Source: Sinorhizobium shofinae (GTDB lineage Bacteria; Pseudomonadota; Alphaproteobacteria; Rhizobiales; Rhizobiaceae). From it: DNA of 64,000 bases. The position numbers were made by a program, and so were the translations under genes. The notes beneath the pieces are model-generated. The model had not been told where the DNA came from. It saw nothing but the letters and a program-made list of their open reading frames with translations, and made no database searches. Below, piece after piece: positions 30,771 to 40,511 of this stretch. Positions within the stretch are counted from its first letter, which is position 1; the number at the start of each line of letters is the position of its first letter. The stretch covers positions 1 through 64,000 of the forward strand of contig MBFK01000136.1 of the NCBI GenBank assembly GCA_001704765.1. The letters run 5' to 3'.

Positions 30771-31874
30771 ATGACGAATCCTCTCGCCGACAAGATCAAG
30801 GCGCTGATAAGGACCAATGGGCCGATCAGCGTCACCGACTATTTTTCCCTCTGCCTTGCGGATCCGCAGTACGGCTACTATCGCGTTCGCGAGCCCTTCG
30901 GACGGGCCGGCGACTTTACGACCGCGCCGGAGATCAGCCAGCTCTTCGGGGAGATGATCGGTATATTCCTGATTCACGCCTGGCAGGAGCATGGCTCCCC
31001 GACGCAGGCGATCATTGCCGAAATCGGTCCGGGCCGCGGCACGATGATGTCGGATATCCTGCGTGTCGTCCGTCGCCTGGCGCCCGATCTCTACGCGGCC
31101 GCCGACGTCCATCTCGTCGAAACCAGCGAAAGGCTGCGCAAGGTGCAGGCCGAAACGCTAACCGGCCATGACGGCAAGGTCCATTGGCATGCAAGTTTCG
31201 ACAGCTTGCCTCCAGGCTTCCTGCTTCTCGCTGCAAACGAGCTTTTCGACGCGATCCCGATTCGCCAATTCGTCCGAACCGCACAGGGGTTCCGCGAACG
31301 CATGGTCGGTCTCGATGCCGACGACGAACTGACCTTTGCCGCCGGTGTGGCAGGCATTGATGCTTCCCTGCTGCCGACACCGGCGATAACGGTTGCCGAA
31401 GGTACGATTTTCGAGGCCGCTCCCGCGCGCGATGCGGTGATGGCAACTGTTTGCGAGCGTCTCCGCGCGAACGGCGGCACGGCGATCCTCATCGACTACG
31501 GCCATCTCGCGACCGGCTACGGCGACACGCTGCAGGCCGTCCGCAACCACCAGTACGATCCTCCGCTTGCCAATCCAGGGCGCGCCGATCTCACCAGCCA
31601 TGTGGACTTCGAGCAACTGGCGCTGCGCGCTAAAGCGGAGGGCCTGCAAGTGAACGGCCTCGTCCACCAGGGTGACTTCCTGGTCGGCCTCGGCTTGCTG
31701 GACCGTGCGGCGGCCCTCGGTCGCGACAAGGACCTGGCGACCCAGGAAACCATCCGCGATGATGTCGAGCGGCTTGCCGGGGCCGGCGCCGGAAGGATGG
31801 GCGAACTGTTCAAGGTGCTGGTAGTCAGCAGTCCTGAAGTGACCTTGGCGCCGTTCCGGAAGAAGGCGCGGTAG
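30771..31874 (+). CDS. MidA/NDUFAF7 family SAM-dependent methyltransferase
   Basis: A 367-residue class I methyltransferase of the former DUF185 family. The SAM-binding glycine motif is AEIGPGRGTMMSDILR near residue 84; GPISVTDYFSLCLADPQYGYY and RVREPFGRAGDFTTAPEISQLFGE are family signatures. The mitochondrial homologue dimethylates an arginine of the complex I subunit NDUFS2; the bacterial target is not established, but complex I is reasonable. Co-transcribed with lgt and, after a 179-base gap, perhaps with pgeF. Confidence 0.9.
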   Translation: MTNPLADKIKALIRTNGPISVTDYFSLCLADPQYGYYRVREPFGRAGDFTTAPEISQLFGEMIGIFLIHAWQEHGSPTQAIIAEIGPGRGTMMSDILRVVRRLAPDLYAAADVHLVETSERLRKVQAETLTGHDGKVHWHASFDSLPPGFLLLAANELFDAIPIRQFVRTAQGFRERMVGLDADDELTFAAGVAGIDASLLPTPAITVAEGTIFEAAPARDAVMATVCERLRANGGTAILIDYGHLATGYGDTLQAVRNHQYDPPLANPGRADLTSHVDFEQLALRAKAEGLQVNGLVHQGDFLVGLGLLDRAAALGRDKDLATQETIRDDVERLAGAGAGRMGELFKVLVVSSPEVTLAPFRKKAR

Positions 31875-32053
31875 ACGCAAGGAACGCAATGTCCGCGCGG
31901 GCCTACTCCCCTTCCAGGACGTCGTCTCGACGTTCCGCGATTGACAGTCCTGGCCTGCCGGGCCAACATCGCCCGGCAAATCAGCCGCAATCATCGGGCC
32001 GAACGCGCCCTCACTCCAACGAAACCAAGAAAATACAAGGGCGAGAACACCGA

Positions 32054-32848
32054 ATGCAGGACGACGCCTCGCTTTCACCCGTGCAGAGCCCGCTCTTCGG
32101 CGCCGAGGCGGGGCCGGAGATCGCCCATGGCTACTTCACCCGGCAGGGCGGCGTTTCGGAGGGCATCTATCGCGGCCTCAATGTCGGCCTCGGCTCCAAT
32201 GACGATCGTGAGCGCGTCGGCGAGAATCGCGCCCGGGTCGCCCGCTGGTTCGATGCCGAGCCGCGACGTCTTGCAACGGTTCACCAGATCCATTCCCCCG
32301 ATGCGATCATCGTCGACAATAGCTACGACGGCGCGCGTCCGGACGCCGATGCGCTGGTGACGGCGACGCCGGGCATCGTCCTCGGCGTGCTGTCGGCCGA
32401 TTGCGGCCCCGTGCTCTTCGCCGACCCGCAGGTGCGCGTCATCGGCGCCGCCCATGCCGGTTGGAAAGGAACGCTCGGCGGTGTGCTCGAAAGCACGATC
32501 GATGCAATGGTATCGCTCGGCGCGCGCCGTGAGCGCATTGTCGCCTGTCTTGGACCATCGATCAGCCGCCAGCATTACGAGGTCGGCCCCGAATTCGTCG
32601 AACGCTTCGTGGCGGCCGACGACAGTTACGCATCCTTCTTCAATCCGTCCGGCCGCAACGGCCATGCGATGTTCGACCTGCCCGGGCTGACGGTCCGGCG
32701 GCTCATGGACGCCGGCGTGACAGCGGAAAACCTCGATATATGCACCTATGCCGACGAGGACCGATTCTTCTCCTATCGCCGCACCACGCACCGGCAGGAG
32801 CCCGATTATGGGCGGCAGATATCCGCAATTTGCATACGGGAGGCTTGA
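32054..32848 (+). CDS. pgeF: PgeF/laccase-domain protein (polyphenol oxidase YfiH family)
   Basis: A 264-residue protein of the YfiH/PgeF family. PgeF proofreads peptidoglycan precursors by hydrolysing wrongly made UDP-MurNAc-L-Ser; members also show copper oxidase and adenosine-processing activities. The metal-site residues are visible as His in TVHQIHSPDA, Cys in SADCGPVLFAD and His in GAAHAGWKGTLGG. The start at 32054 (MQDDASLSP) gives the normal family length. The M24 gene begins one base after its stop codon. Confidence 0.88.
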   Translation: MQDDASLSPVQSPLFGAEAGPEIAHGYFTRQGGVSEGIYRGLNVGLGSNDDRERVGENRARVARWFDAEPRRLATVHQIHSPDAIIVDNSYDGARPDADALVTATPGIVLGVLSADCGPVLFADPQVRVIGAAHAGWKGTLGGVLESTIDAMVSLGARRERIVACLGPSISRQHYEVGPEFVERFVAADDSYASFFNPSGRNGHAMFDLPGLTVRRLMDAGVTAENLDICTYADEDRFFSYRRTTHRQEPDYGRQISAICIREA

Positions 32849-32849
32849 G

Positions 32850-34001
32850 ATGGCGCTTCACTTCGCCGAAGAGGAATATGCATCGCGCCTGGCACGGCTC
32901 ACGGCCAAGATGCAGGAAGAAAGGCTCGATGCCATCCTCCTCTTCGCGCAAGAGAGCATGTATTGGCTGACCGGCTACGATACCTTCGGCTATTGCTTCT
33001 TCCAGACGCTCGTCGTGAAGCGGGACGGCTCTATGGTGCTGCTCACCCGATCGGCCGATCTGCGTCAGGCGCGCCACACGTCCAATATCGAGCGCATCGA
33101 GATCTGGGTCGATCGCGTCAACGCCGATCCCGCCATGGACCTCAAGAACCTTCTGAGCGAGCTCGACCTGCTCGGCTGCCGCATCGGCGTCGAGTACGAC
33201 ACGCATGGCATGACCGGCAAAACGGCGCGCCTTGTCGACAATCAGCTCTCGACCTTCGGCGAATTGATCGACGCCTCGATGCTCGTCAGCCGTCTGCGCC
33301 TCATCAAAAGCGCGGCGGAGATCGCCCATGTCGAGAAGGCCGCGAGCCTTGCCGACGACGCGCTCGACGCGGCCTTGCCGCTGATCCGCCCGGGCGGCAG
33401 CGAGGCCGATATCCTCGCCGCTATGCAGGGTGCCGTCTTTGCCGGCGGCGGCGACTACCCGGCCAACGAATTCATCATCGGTTCCGGCGCCGATGCGCTG
33501 CTCTGCCGTTACAAGGCCGGCCGGCGCACCCTCGACGCCAATGACCAGCTAACTCTCGAATGGGCGGGCGTCAGCGCCCACTATCATGCGGCGATGATGC
33601 GCACGATCGTGATCGGCGAACCCACCAACCGCCACCGCGAACTTTACAGCGCCTGCCGCGAGACGATCCAGGCGATCGAAATGGTGCTTAGGCCCGGCAA
33701 TACTTTCGGCACGGTCTTCGACGTCCATGCGAGGATCATGGACGAGCGCGGCCTCGCCCGCCATCGCCTGAATGCCTGCGGTTATTCGCTGGGCGCCCGC
33801 TTCTCGCCCTCCTGGATGGAGCACCAGATGTTCCACATCGGCAACCCGCAGGAGATCGAGCCGGACATGTCGCTCTTCGTGCACATGATCATCATGGATT
33901 CCGACAGCGGGACGGCCATGACGCTTGGCCAGACCTATCTGACGACCACCGACAGCCCGAGGCCTCTGTCGCGCTACGGACTGGACTTCATTTCTGCGTA
34001 A
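32850..34001 (+). CDS. M24 family creatinase-like/Xaa-Pro peptidase-fold protein
   Basis: A 383-residue pita-bread-fold protein with an N-terminal creatinase domain (residues about 1-145) and a C-terminal M24 domain. It follows pgeF with a one-base gap. The metal-ligand residues of true aminopeptidase P are replaced: where DxG...D is expected it reads LEWAGVSAHYHAAMMRT, and the usual HGVG histidine is absent from CGYSLGARF. That is the pattern of metal-independent relatives such as creatinase and ectoine hydrolase (DoeA), so peptidase activity is unlikely. The substrate is unknown. Confidence 0.82.
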   Translation: MALHFAEEEYASRLARLTAKMQEERLDAILLFAQESMYWLTGYDTFGYCFFQTLVVKRDGSMVLLTRSADLRQARHTSNIERIEIWVDRVNADPAMDLKNLLSELDLLGCRIGVEYDTHGMTGKTARLVDNQLSTFGELIDASMLVSRLRLIKSAAEIAHVEKAASLADDALDAALPLIRPGGSEADILAAMQGAVFAGGGDYPANEFIIGSGADALLCRYKAGRRTLDANDQLTLEWAGVSAHYHAAMMRTIVIGEPTNRHRELYSACRETIQAIEMVLRPGNTFGTVFDVHARIMDERGLARHRLNACGYSLGARFSPSWMEHQMFHIGNPQEIEPDMSLFVHMIIMDSDSGTAMTLGQTYLTTTDSPRPLSRYGLDFISA

Positions 34002-34103
34002 GGAAATCGTCCTATGATTTCCGGCGAGAAATGAGAGGAAGCGCGGCAGTCGGTTTTTCCGCCGCACACCGCGCCGACCAGTTCGAGCCAGACGGTGGGA
34101 ACG

Positions 34104-34991
34104 ATGCGTAAGCAGATCATGCCTATCGCAAGCCTTGGTCTTGCCGCAGCCCTTGCCGGCTGCAACACCACGGACGCCCTGATCCCGCAAGTGGACGTGG
34201 GCGGAGGAACCTTCCGCTCGCCACCGGTGACGCAGTCCGATCTCGAAGCCATGTCCACGCAGACCGCCGTGATGCCGGTGGAAAGCGTGCCGGCAAGCCA
34301 CACCGCCGCCTTCTCGGCGCAGCCGAACATTTCCAGTCCACCGACGCAATACGCAGCGGGCCACACCGATTACACGGATCCCGCCGGTACGCTCGAAGGC
34401 CAGGCAAGCCGTCTAGCCGAGGGCGCGGCACCGGTGCAGACCATGCAGCCCCAGCCGCCGCAGGCAGAAAATCCGCCGCCGCAGGCAGAAAATCCGCCGC
34501 CGCAGGCAGAAAGTGTGCCGCCGCCGGAGGAAGAAAACGTACAGCAGCCGGCGCGGCCTGAAGTCGCGAGCGCACCAGAAGAAACGAAACAGGCCGCCGC
34601 TTCGCCGGCTCCGGCGACGACAGGCGCCGGCGGCATCCGCTTCCTGCCGATCATCGGCGCTCCGGTTCAGGCAGTTACCCCGCTTTCGAAACAGCTCGGC
34701 GCCTCGGCCCGGGCGCAAGGGCTCACCATCAAGAGCTCCACCGACACCACGAGCGACCACATCCTCAAGGGCTATTTCTCGGCGCTCAACGACGGGGGCA
34801 AGACGACCGTTGTCTATGTCTGGGACATTCTGGACGGCGCCGGCAACCGCCTGCACCGCATCCAGGGGCAGGACACGGTAGAGAGCAGCGCTGCTGAACC
34901 CTGGAGTGCCATTCCGCCGGAAACTATGCAGGCGATCGCCAGCAAAACGATCGGCGCTTATCTCGAATGGCGCCGCTCCCAGCGCGGTTGA
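34104..34991 (+). CDS. lipoprotein with tandem Pro-rich repeats
   Basis: A 295-residue predicted lipoprotein. The signal peptide MRKQIMPIASLGLAAALAGC has a lipobox LAGC with Cys20, followed by NTTDALI. The middle is disordered, with three tandem copies of a seven-residue PQAENPP-type unit and a Pro/Glu-rich linker. The C-terminal globular part (about residues 175-295) contains ILKGYFSALNDGGKTTVVYVWDILD and ends in a basic tail. No named family is certain. The gene stands alone between the M24 gene and prs. Confidence 0.75.
   Translation: MRKQIMPIASLGLAAALAGCNTTDALIPQVDVGGGTFRSPPVTQSDLEAMSTQTAVMPVESVPASHTAAFSAQPNISSPPTQYAAGHTDYTDPAGTLEGQASRLAEGAAPVQTMQPQPPQAENPPPQAENPPPQAESVPPPEEENVQQPARPEVASAPEETKQAAASPAPATTGAGGIRFLPIIGAPVQAVTPLSKQLGASARAQGLTIKSSTDTTSDHILKGYFSALNDGGKTTVVYVWDILDGAGNRLHRIQGQDTVESSAAEPWSAIPPETMQAIASKTIGAYLEWRRSQRG
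34461..34523 (+). repeat. three tandem 21-bp units in the lipoprotein gene
   Basis: The unit CAGGCAGAAAATCCGCCGCCG occurs twice identically (34461-34481 and 34482-34502) and once with changes (34503-34523). It encodes the QAENPPP repeats and keeps frame, so copy-number change would alter only linker length. Confidence 0.85.
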
Positions 34992-35190
34992 CGCAAAGAT
35001 TTTAGGATAATAGGCGCTGCGGCGCAGCAATCCCCTTGCATTCACCTTCAAGGACGCTAAAAAGCGGCCGATCAGCTCTGACAGCGGCCATCGCAGCGAT
35101 TGCCCGCGATCGGAATGGCTCAGGGAATCTGCGCGGACAATCCTGCCCCCGGACCGGACGGTGGCCGCGCCAGCTCAAGGCGGACCGTCT

Positions 35191-36123
35191 ATGAAGGTTT
35201 TCGCAGGCAATTCGAACCGGCTGCTGGCCGAAGCGATCTGCAACTATCTTAACCTGCCGCTCGGCAAAGCCACGGTGCGGCGCTTCGCCGACCAGGAAAT
35301 CTTCGTCGAAATCGGCGAAAACGTGCGCGGCGAGGATGTGTTCATCGTCCAGTCGACGTCCTTCCCCACAAACGATCATCTGATGGAACTTCTCATCATG
35401 ATCGACGCGGTCCGCCGCTCCTCCGCCCGCCGCATCACCGCCGTGCTTCCCTATTTCGGCTATGCCCGGCAGGACCGCAAACCCGGACCTCGCACCCCGA
35501 TCTCCGCCAAGCTGGTCGCCAACCTCATCACTGAAGCCGGCGCCGACCGCGTTCTCACCCTTGATCTCCACGCCGGCCAGATCCAGGGCTTCTTCGATAT
35601 CCCGACCGACAATCTCTATGCGGTCCCGATCCTGGCGCGCGACGTCAAGGAGCACTACGACCTCAAGAACGTCATGGTCGTCTCGCCGGACGTCGGCGGC
35701 GTCGTGCGTGCCCGGGCGCTAGCCAAGCGGCTCGACTGTCTGCTGGCGATCGTCGACAAGCGTCGCGATCGCCCCGGTGAATCGGAGGTCATGAACGTCA
35801 TCGGTGACGTCCATGGCAAGGATTGCATCCTGATCGACGACATCGTCGATTCCGGCGGCACGCTCTGCAATGCCGCCGAAGCGCTGCTCAAGAACGGCGC
35901 CACCAGCGTCACCGCCTATATCACCCACGGCGTCCTGTCCGGCGGCGCGGTCGCCCGCGTCACCTCGTCGATGCTGAAGGAACTGGTGATCACCGATTCC
36001 ATCCAGCCGACGACGGCCGTGCAATCGGCACACAATATCCGCGTGATCTCCACCGCCGGCCTCATCGGTGAAGCCATCAGCCGCACCAGCCAGGAAGAAT
36101 CGGTTTCGAGCCTCTTCGACTGA
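35191..36123 (+). CDS. prs: ribose-phosphate pyrophosphokinase
   Basis: PRPP synthase of 310 residues, transferring pyrophosphate from ATP to ribose 5-phosphate for purines, pyrimidines, NAD, histidine and tryptophan. Motifs: [18 protein letters not shown] near the N-terminus, the ATP-site YARQDRK, the flexible loop [12 protein letters not shown], and the PRPP loop [19 protein letters not shown]. The ATG at 35191 begins the conserved [14 protein letters not shown]. In many proteobacteria prs lies close to rplY, pth and ychF; here accessory genes intervene. Confidence 0.97.
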   Translation: MKVFAGNSNRLLAEAICNYLNLPLGKATVRRFADQEIFVEIGENVRGEDVFIVQSTSFPTNDHLMELLIMIDAVRRSSARRITAVLPYFGYARQDRKPGPRTPISAKLVANLITEAGADRVLTLDLHAGQIQGFFDIPTDNLYAVPILARDVKEHYDLKNVMVVSPDVGGVVRARALAKRLDCLLAIVDKRRDRPGESEVMNVIGDVHGKDCILIDDIVDSGGTLCNAAEALLKNGATSVTAYITHGVLSGGAVARVTSSMLKELVITDSIQPTTAVQSAHNIRVISTAGLIGEAISRTSQEESVSSLFD

Positions 36124-36188
36124 GGTATTCGGATCGACCAAACGGTCTTTCGAACATTGGCGCTGGGCGCGTTTGCGCGGCCGGCCAA

Positions 36189-37019
36189 TTATCTTTTTAC
36201 GTCCAGCATATATGATGCCGCTTCGCCGGCAGGCATCGCATCGCTCGAATATGTGAAGGTGCCGTACTCCTTGACCTCACGTGCCGCACGCATGAGCCCG
36301 CCAAGGGCTGCCCGTGCGAAGGAGCCACCGATACTGATACGCTTCACACCCGCCTCCTGCAGTTCCTTGACCGTGAAAGTTTGCCCGGTCAGGCCCATGA
36401 CGACGTTGACCGGCCGATTGACGGAAGAGCAGACTGTTCGGATCGCTTCGAGACTTGGCAGCCCAGGGGCGTAAAGAACATCTGCACCAGCCTCTTCGAA
36501 TGCAACAAGGCGCCGGATCGTATCGTCCAGATCAAGTCGCCCATGTAGGAAGTTTTCTGCCCGCGCGGTCAAAATGAAAGGGTGCTTACGGGCCTCTTCA
36601 GCAGCGGCAGCAATTCGTTCCACGGCCAAGCTAAACTCGAAAATGGGGTCGGTTGGATCGCCGGTGGCATCTTCAATCGAACCACCTATTAGACCAACCT
36701 CCGCCGCCATCGAAACCGTCACGGAACAACACTGGGGATCGGCGCCAAAGCCGTCCTCCAAGTCGGCCGACACAGGTAATTCGGTCGCTTCGACGATATT
36801 TTTGGCATTCTGCAAAATTGCATCGCGCGAAAGAGCCGCCGCCGAGTCCCTCCGCCCGATGGAGAAGGCAAATCCGGCGCTCGTTGTAGCCAATGCCTCG
36901 AACCCAAGTGCCGTGAGGATGCGTGCAGAGCCGGCATCCCAAGGATTGGGCATAACGAAAGCACCCGGACGGTCATGCAATGCACGGAATATTTGATGCT
37001 TGCTCGCCTGATTCGCCAT
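36189..37019 (-). CDS. isocitrate lyase/PEP mutase family protein
   Basis: A 276-residue alpha/beta-barrel protein of the PEP mutase/isocitrate lyase superfamily. It shows MPNPWDAGSARIL, TTSAGFAFSIGR, the Mg-binding ADLEDGFG, GGSIEDATGDP and TARAENFL. The lyase KKCGH-type catalytic motif is absent, so it belongs to the broad oxaloacetate-decarboxylase/carboxyphosphonoenolpyruvate-like group with unknown substrate. Sampled 60-base blocks have about 52-57% GC, lower than neighbouring genes, which may indicate later acquisition. It is transcribed alone and converges on prs. Confidence 0.83.
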   Translation of the reverse strand: MANQASKHQIFRALHDRPGAFVMPNPWDAGSARILTALGFEALATTSAGFAFSIGRRDSAAALSRDAILQNAKNIVEATELPVSADLEDGFGADPQCCSVTVSMAAEVGLIGGSIEDATGDPTDPIFEFSLAVERIAAAAEEARKHPFILTARAENFLHGRLDLDDTIRRLVAFEEAGADVLYAPGLPSLEAIRTVCSSVNRPVNVVMGLTGQTFTVKELQEAGVKRISIGGSFARAALGGLMRAAREVKEYGTFTYSSDAMPAGEAASYMLDVKR

Positions 37020-37092
37020 GTGTCACCTCTCGCCCGCTATGACGAGAGATAGCACTTACTGAACAAAAGAGGAACATAACAAATTCCGCAGA

Positions 37093-37470
37093 TCAGCCCT
37101 GGGTCGGCACGGCACAGGCCTCGCCGCCCCCGAAGAGGCGCGACCGCGTGAGGAAGCGTTTCTCGCGGCCATTGTCGAGCGAGAACATCCCGCCCCTCCC
37201 CGGCACCACGTCGATGATCAATTGAGTGTGCTTCCAGACCTCGTACTGGCTGGCGCTGATATAGACCGGGACCCCGTCTATCTCGCCGAGCTTTACGTCG
37301 TTGCCGCCGACGGTATAGTCGTCCGCCGGGTAACACATGGGCGAAGAGCCGTCGCAGCAGCCACCTGACTGATGAAACAGGATATCCGGATGATCGCGCC
37401 GGATCTCGCGAATGAGATCGATTGCCGCATCGGTCGCGAGCACGCGCGGCTCGCCATTTGTTTCCGTCAT
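37093..37470 (-). CDS. DUF779 family protein
   Basis: A 125-residue DUF779 protein, recognised by the cysteine cluster FHQSGGCCDGSSPMCYP and the later VYISASQYEVWKHTQL. DUF779 genes are typically next to acetaldehyde-type aldehyde dehydrogenases, as here, about 185 bases downstream of the aldehyde dehydrogenase on the same strand. Three close cysteines suggest a metal or redox site, which is inference. I use the ATG at 37470, where conserved sequence begins and GGAGGG-type ribosome-binding sequence precedes it. Confidence 0.87.
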   Translation of the reverse strand: MTETNGEPRVLATDAAIDLIREIRRDHPDILFHQSGGCCDGSSPMCYPADDYTVGGNDVKLGEIDGVPVYISASQYEVWKHTQLIIDVVPGRGGMFSLDNGREKRFLTRSRLFGGGEACAVPTQG

Positions 37471-37557
37471 CCTTCCCTCCTTTCTCACGCCGACGGCTCC
37501 CGAAACCGGGAGCCTGCCGGGAGGATCACCGGCACGAGCGGGATGAGGTAAATTGTG

Positions 37558-37654
37558 AGCGGTTTCCGCCCGCATCCCGCCCTAACTTCTTAGAATCGAT
37601 CACGTTTATGATTTTGGTCGATCCGACCCAAAATCATCGTGATCTAGGCCGGGA

Positions 37655-37662
<8 letters not shown>
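37558..37662. repeat. dispersed palindromic intergenic repeat, copy 1
   Basis: GGTTTCCGCCCGCATCCCGC followed by AACTTCTTAGAATCGATCACG matches 50180-50225 closely. The distal part forms a long hairpin: GATCACG...CGTGATC outside and ATGATTTTGG...CCAAAATCAT inside. It fills the gap between the DUF779 and aldehyde dehydrogenase genes and could act as an mRNA processing or attenuation structure between them. Confidence 0.65.
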
Positions 37663-39160
<1,498 letters not shown>

Positions 39161-39267
39161 CATGGCTTCCTCCCTTCGAAAAAACAGCACTCCGATCTGC
39201 TGTGGAAGGAACAGTGAAGCCGAGTGCGGATTTTCGGAAGAGCGCCGCAGCAGCCGGCAACGCCATC

Positions 39268-39285
39268 TGTTTCAGAATTGAGACA
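39268..39285. promoter_or_regulatory. dyad operator upstream of the aldehyde dehydrogenase
   Basis: TGTTTCAGAATTGAGACA is an inverted repeat of the form TGTYTCA-N4-TGARACA with a single mismatch. It lies 108 bases before the aldehyde dehydrogenase ATG and directly downstream of the regulator gene. Fis-type regulators of the AcoR group bind such dyads; binding by the neighbouring regulator is inference. Confidence 0.6.
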
Positions 39286-39331
39286 GGTCGGCTTCGCCCG
39301 TCGTGCTGCAGCGCAGCAATGCCTCAAAAAG

Positions 39332-40288
39332 TCAATTGAGCGAAAGCCGCTTCATCTTGCGGTAGAGCGTTGCGCGGCTGATACCGAGGAGGTCGGCGGC
39401 CATCGACACATTGCCGTTGGTGCGCGACAGCACGCGGCGCAGCGCCGCCCTCTCGGCATCCGGCAGTTCGGCTCCCTCACTGGGAGTCCCCTCCTGGAGC
39501 AGGTCGGTGGCCGGAATGCCGGCGGCAATGCGCTTGTCGTCGAGCCCGAGCCACTGCCGGGCCGCCCGCGTCGCGCCGAGCACGAGGTCGTCACGGTCGA
39601 CGGCAAGCAGAGCCGGCCCTTGGCGATCGACCGGCACCAGCACGATCCGCGCCCCGGCAAAGGCCCTGCGGAACAGGTTGGCCTCGATGCGGGCCGCCGC
39701 ATCGCGCACCGCCTGGGAGAGGATCGACAGCGTCGCCTCCGAGGCGTCGTCGCGGCAGGTGGAAATGTCGAGCGCCGCGGCAAGGCGCCCGGCTTCGTCG
39801 CGGATCGGCGCTGTCGCGCAGCTCAAGCCGATATTGCGGCTCAGAAAGTGCTGGTCGCGATGAATGACGACGGGGCGCTCGTCGGCAATCGCCGTGCCGA
39901 TGCCGTTGGTTCCGACGCTCGCCTCGCTCCACACGGTGCCCGACCACAGGCCGACGCCGCGAAAATCCGCATCGTCCCCGCCCGCCCCGCGGCGCTCGAG
40001 CGCAATCCCCTTCTCGTCGGTAAGCAAAAGGCAGCATCCGGCCTTGACGATGACGGCAAACAGCCGGTCGAGTTCGCCGACGGCTTCCGCAATCAGCACG
40101 CCGGAGCGTTCGCGCGTCTGCCGAAATTCGCCATCGGTGAGGCGCCATGGCAAACGCGCCTCCTCGGGGGCCAGACCGTGCAGGGTCATGCAGCGCCGCC
40201 ACGAGGCGGCGACCGGCGAGCTGACGGCTGCCGACGACTGTTGCGCTGTCCTGTAGACGTGTTCCGTATGGTCGCTGACTGCAGGCAT
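39332..40288 (-). CDS. GAF domain/Fis-type transcriptional regulator (AcoR-like, without AAA+ domain)
   Basis: A 318-residue regulator. The N-terminal part has the AcoR-type SPVAASWRRCMTLHGL, then a GAF sensor domain (about residues 60-190) with VGLWSGTVWSEASVGTNGIG and DQHFLSRNIGLSCATAPI. The C-terminal Fis-type helix-turn-helix is RTNGNVSMAADLLGISRATL. The central sigma-54-activating AAA+ domain of full AcoR proteins is missing, so it cannot drive sigma-54 promoters by the usual mechanism. I use the ATG at 40288 with GGGAGGGAGC before it. Probably regulates the adjacent aldehyde dehydrogenase. Confidence 0.88.
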   Translation of the reverse strand: MPAVSDHTEHVYRTAQQSSAAVSSPVAASWRRCMTLHGLAPEEARLPWRLTDGEFRQTRERSGVLIAEAVGELDRLFAVIVKAGCCLLLTDEKGIALERRGAGGDDADFRGVGLWSGTVWSEASVGTNGIGTAIADERPVVIHRDQHFLSRNIGLSCATAPIRDEAGRLAAALDISTCRDDASEATLSILSQAVRDAAARIEANLFRRAFAGARIVLVPVDRQGPALLAVDRDDLVLGATRAARQWLGLDDKRIAAGIPATDLLQEGTPSEGAELPDAERAALRRVLSRTNGNVSMAADLLGISRATLYRKMKRLSLN

Positions 40289-40511
40289 TCGCTCCCTCCC
40301 TGAAAGCGTCCTCCGGCGGTAGATCGCGTGCGCCGATCTCAGCGCGTCGGCAGCCACTATAGGCTGAGGCTGCGCGGCCGGTCTAGCCAGACGAAGGTCG
40401 TGCAACCACGGTCCTTCGTCGATGCGTCGGCCGGCGGTATCGACGGGCCCGCCGATATGCTACGTCGTCGGCCAGCTCCTGCGACTCGCCCGCAACACCC
40501 GGTTGTCCGCC

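Noticed and set aside
39165-39330. Sigma-54 promoter for the aldehyde dehydrogenase
   Set aside because: The nearest GG-N10-GC arrangement lacks the TGGCAC and TTGC context, and the neighbouring regulator has no AAA+ domain.
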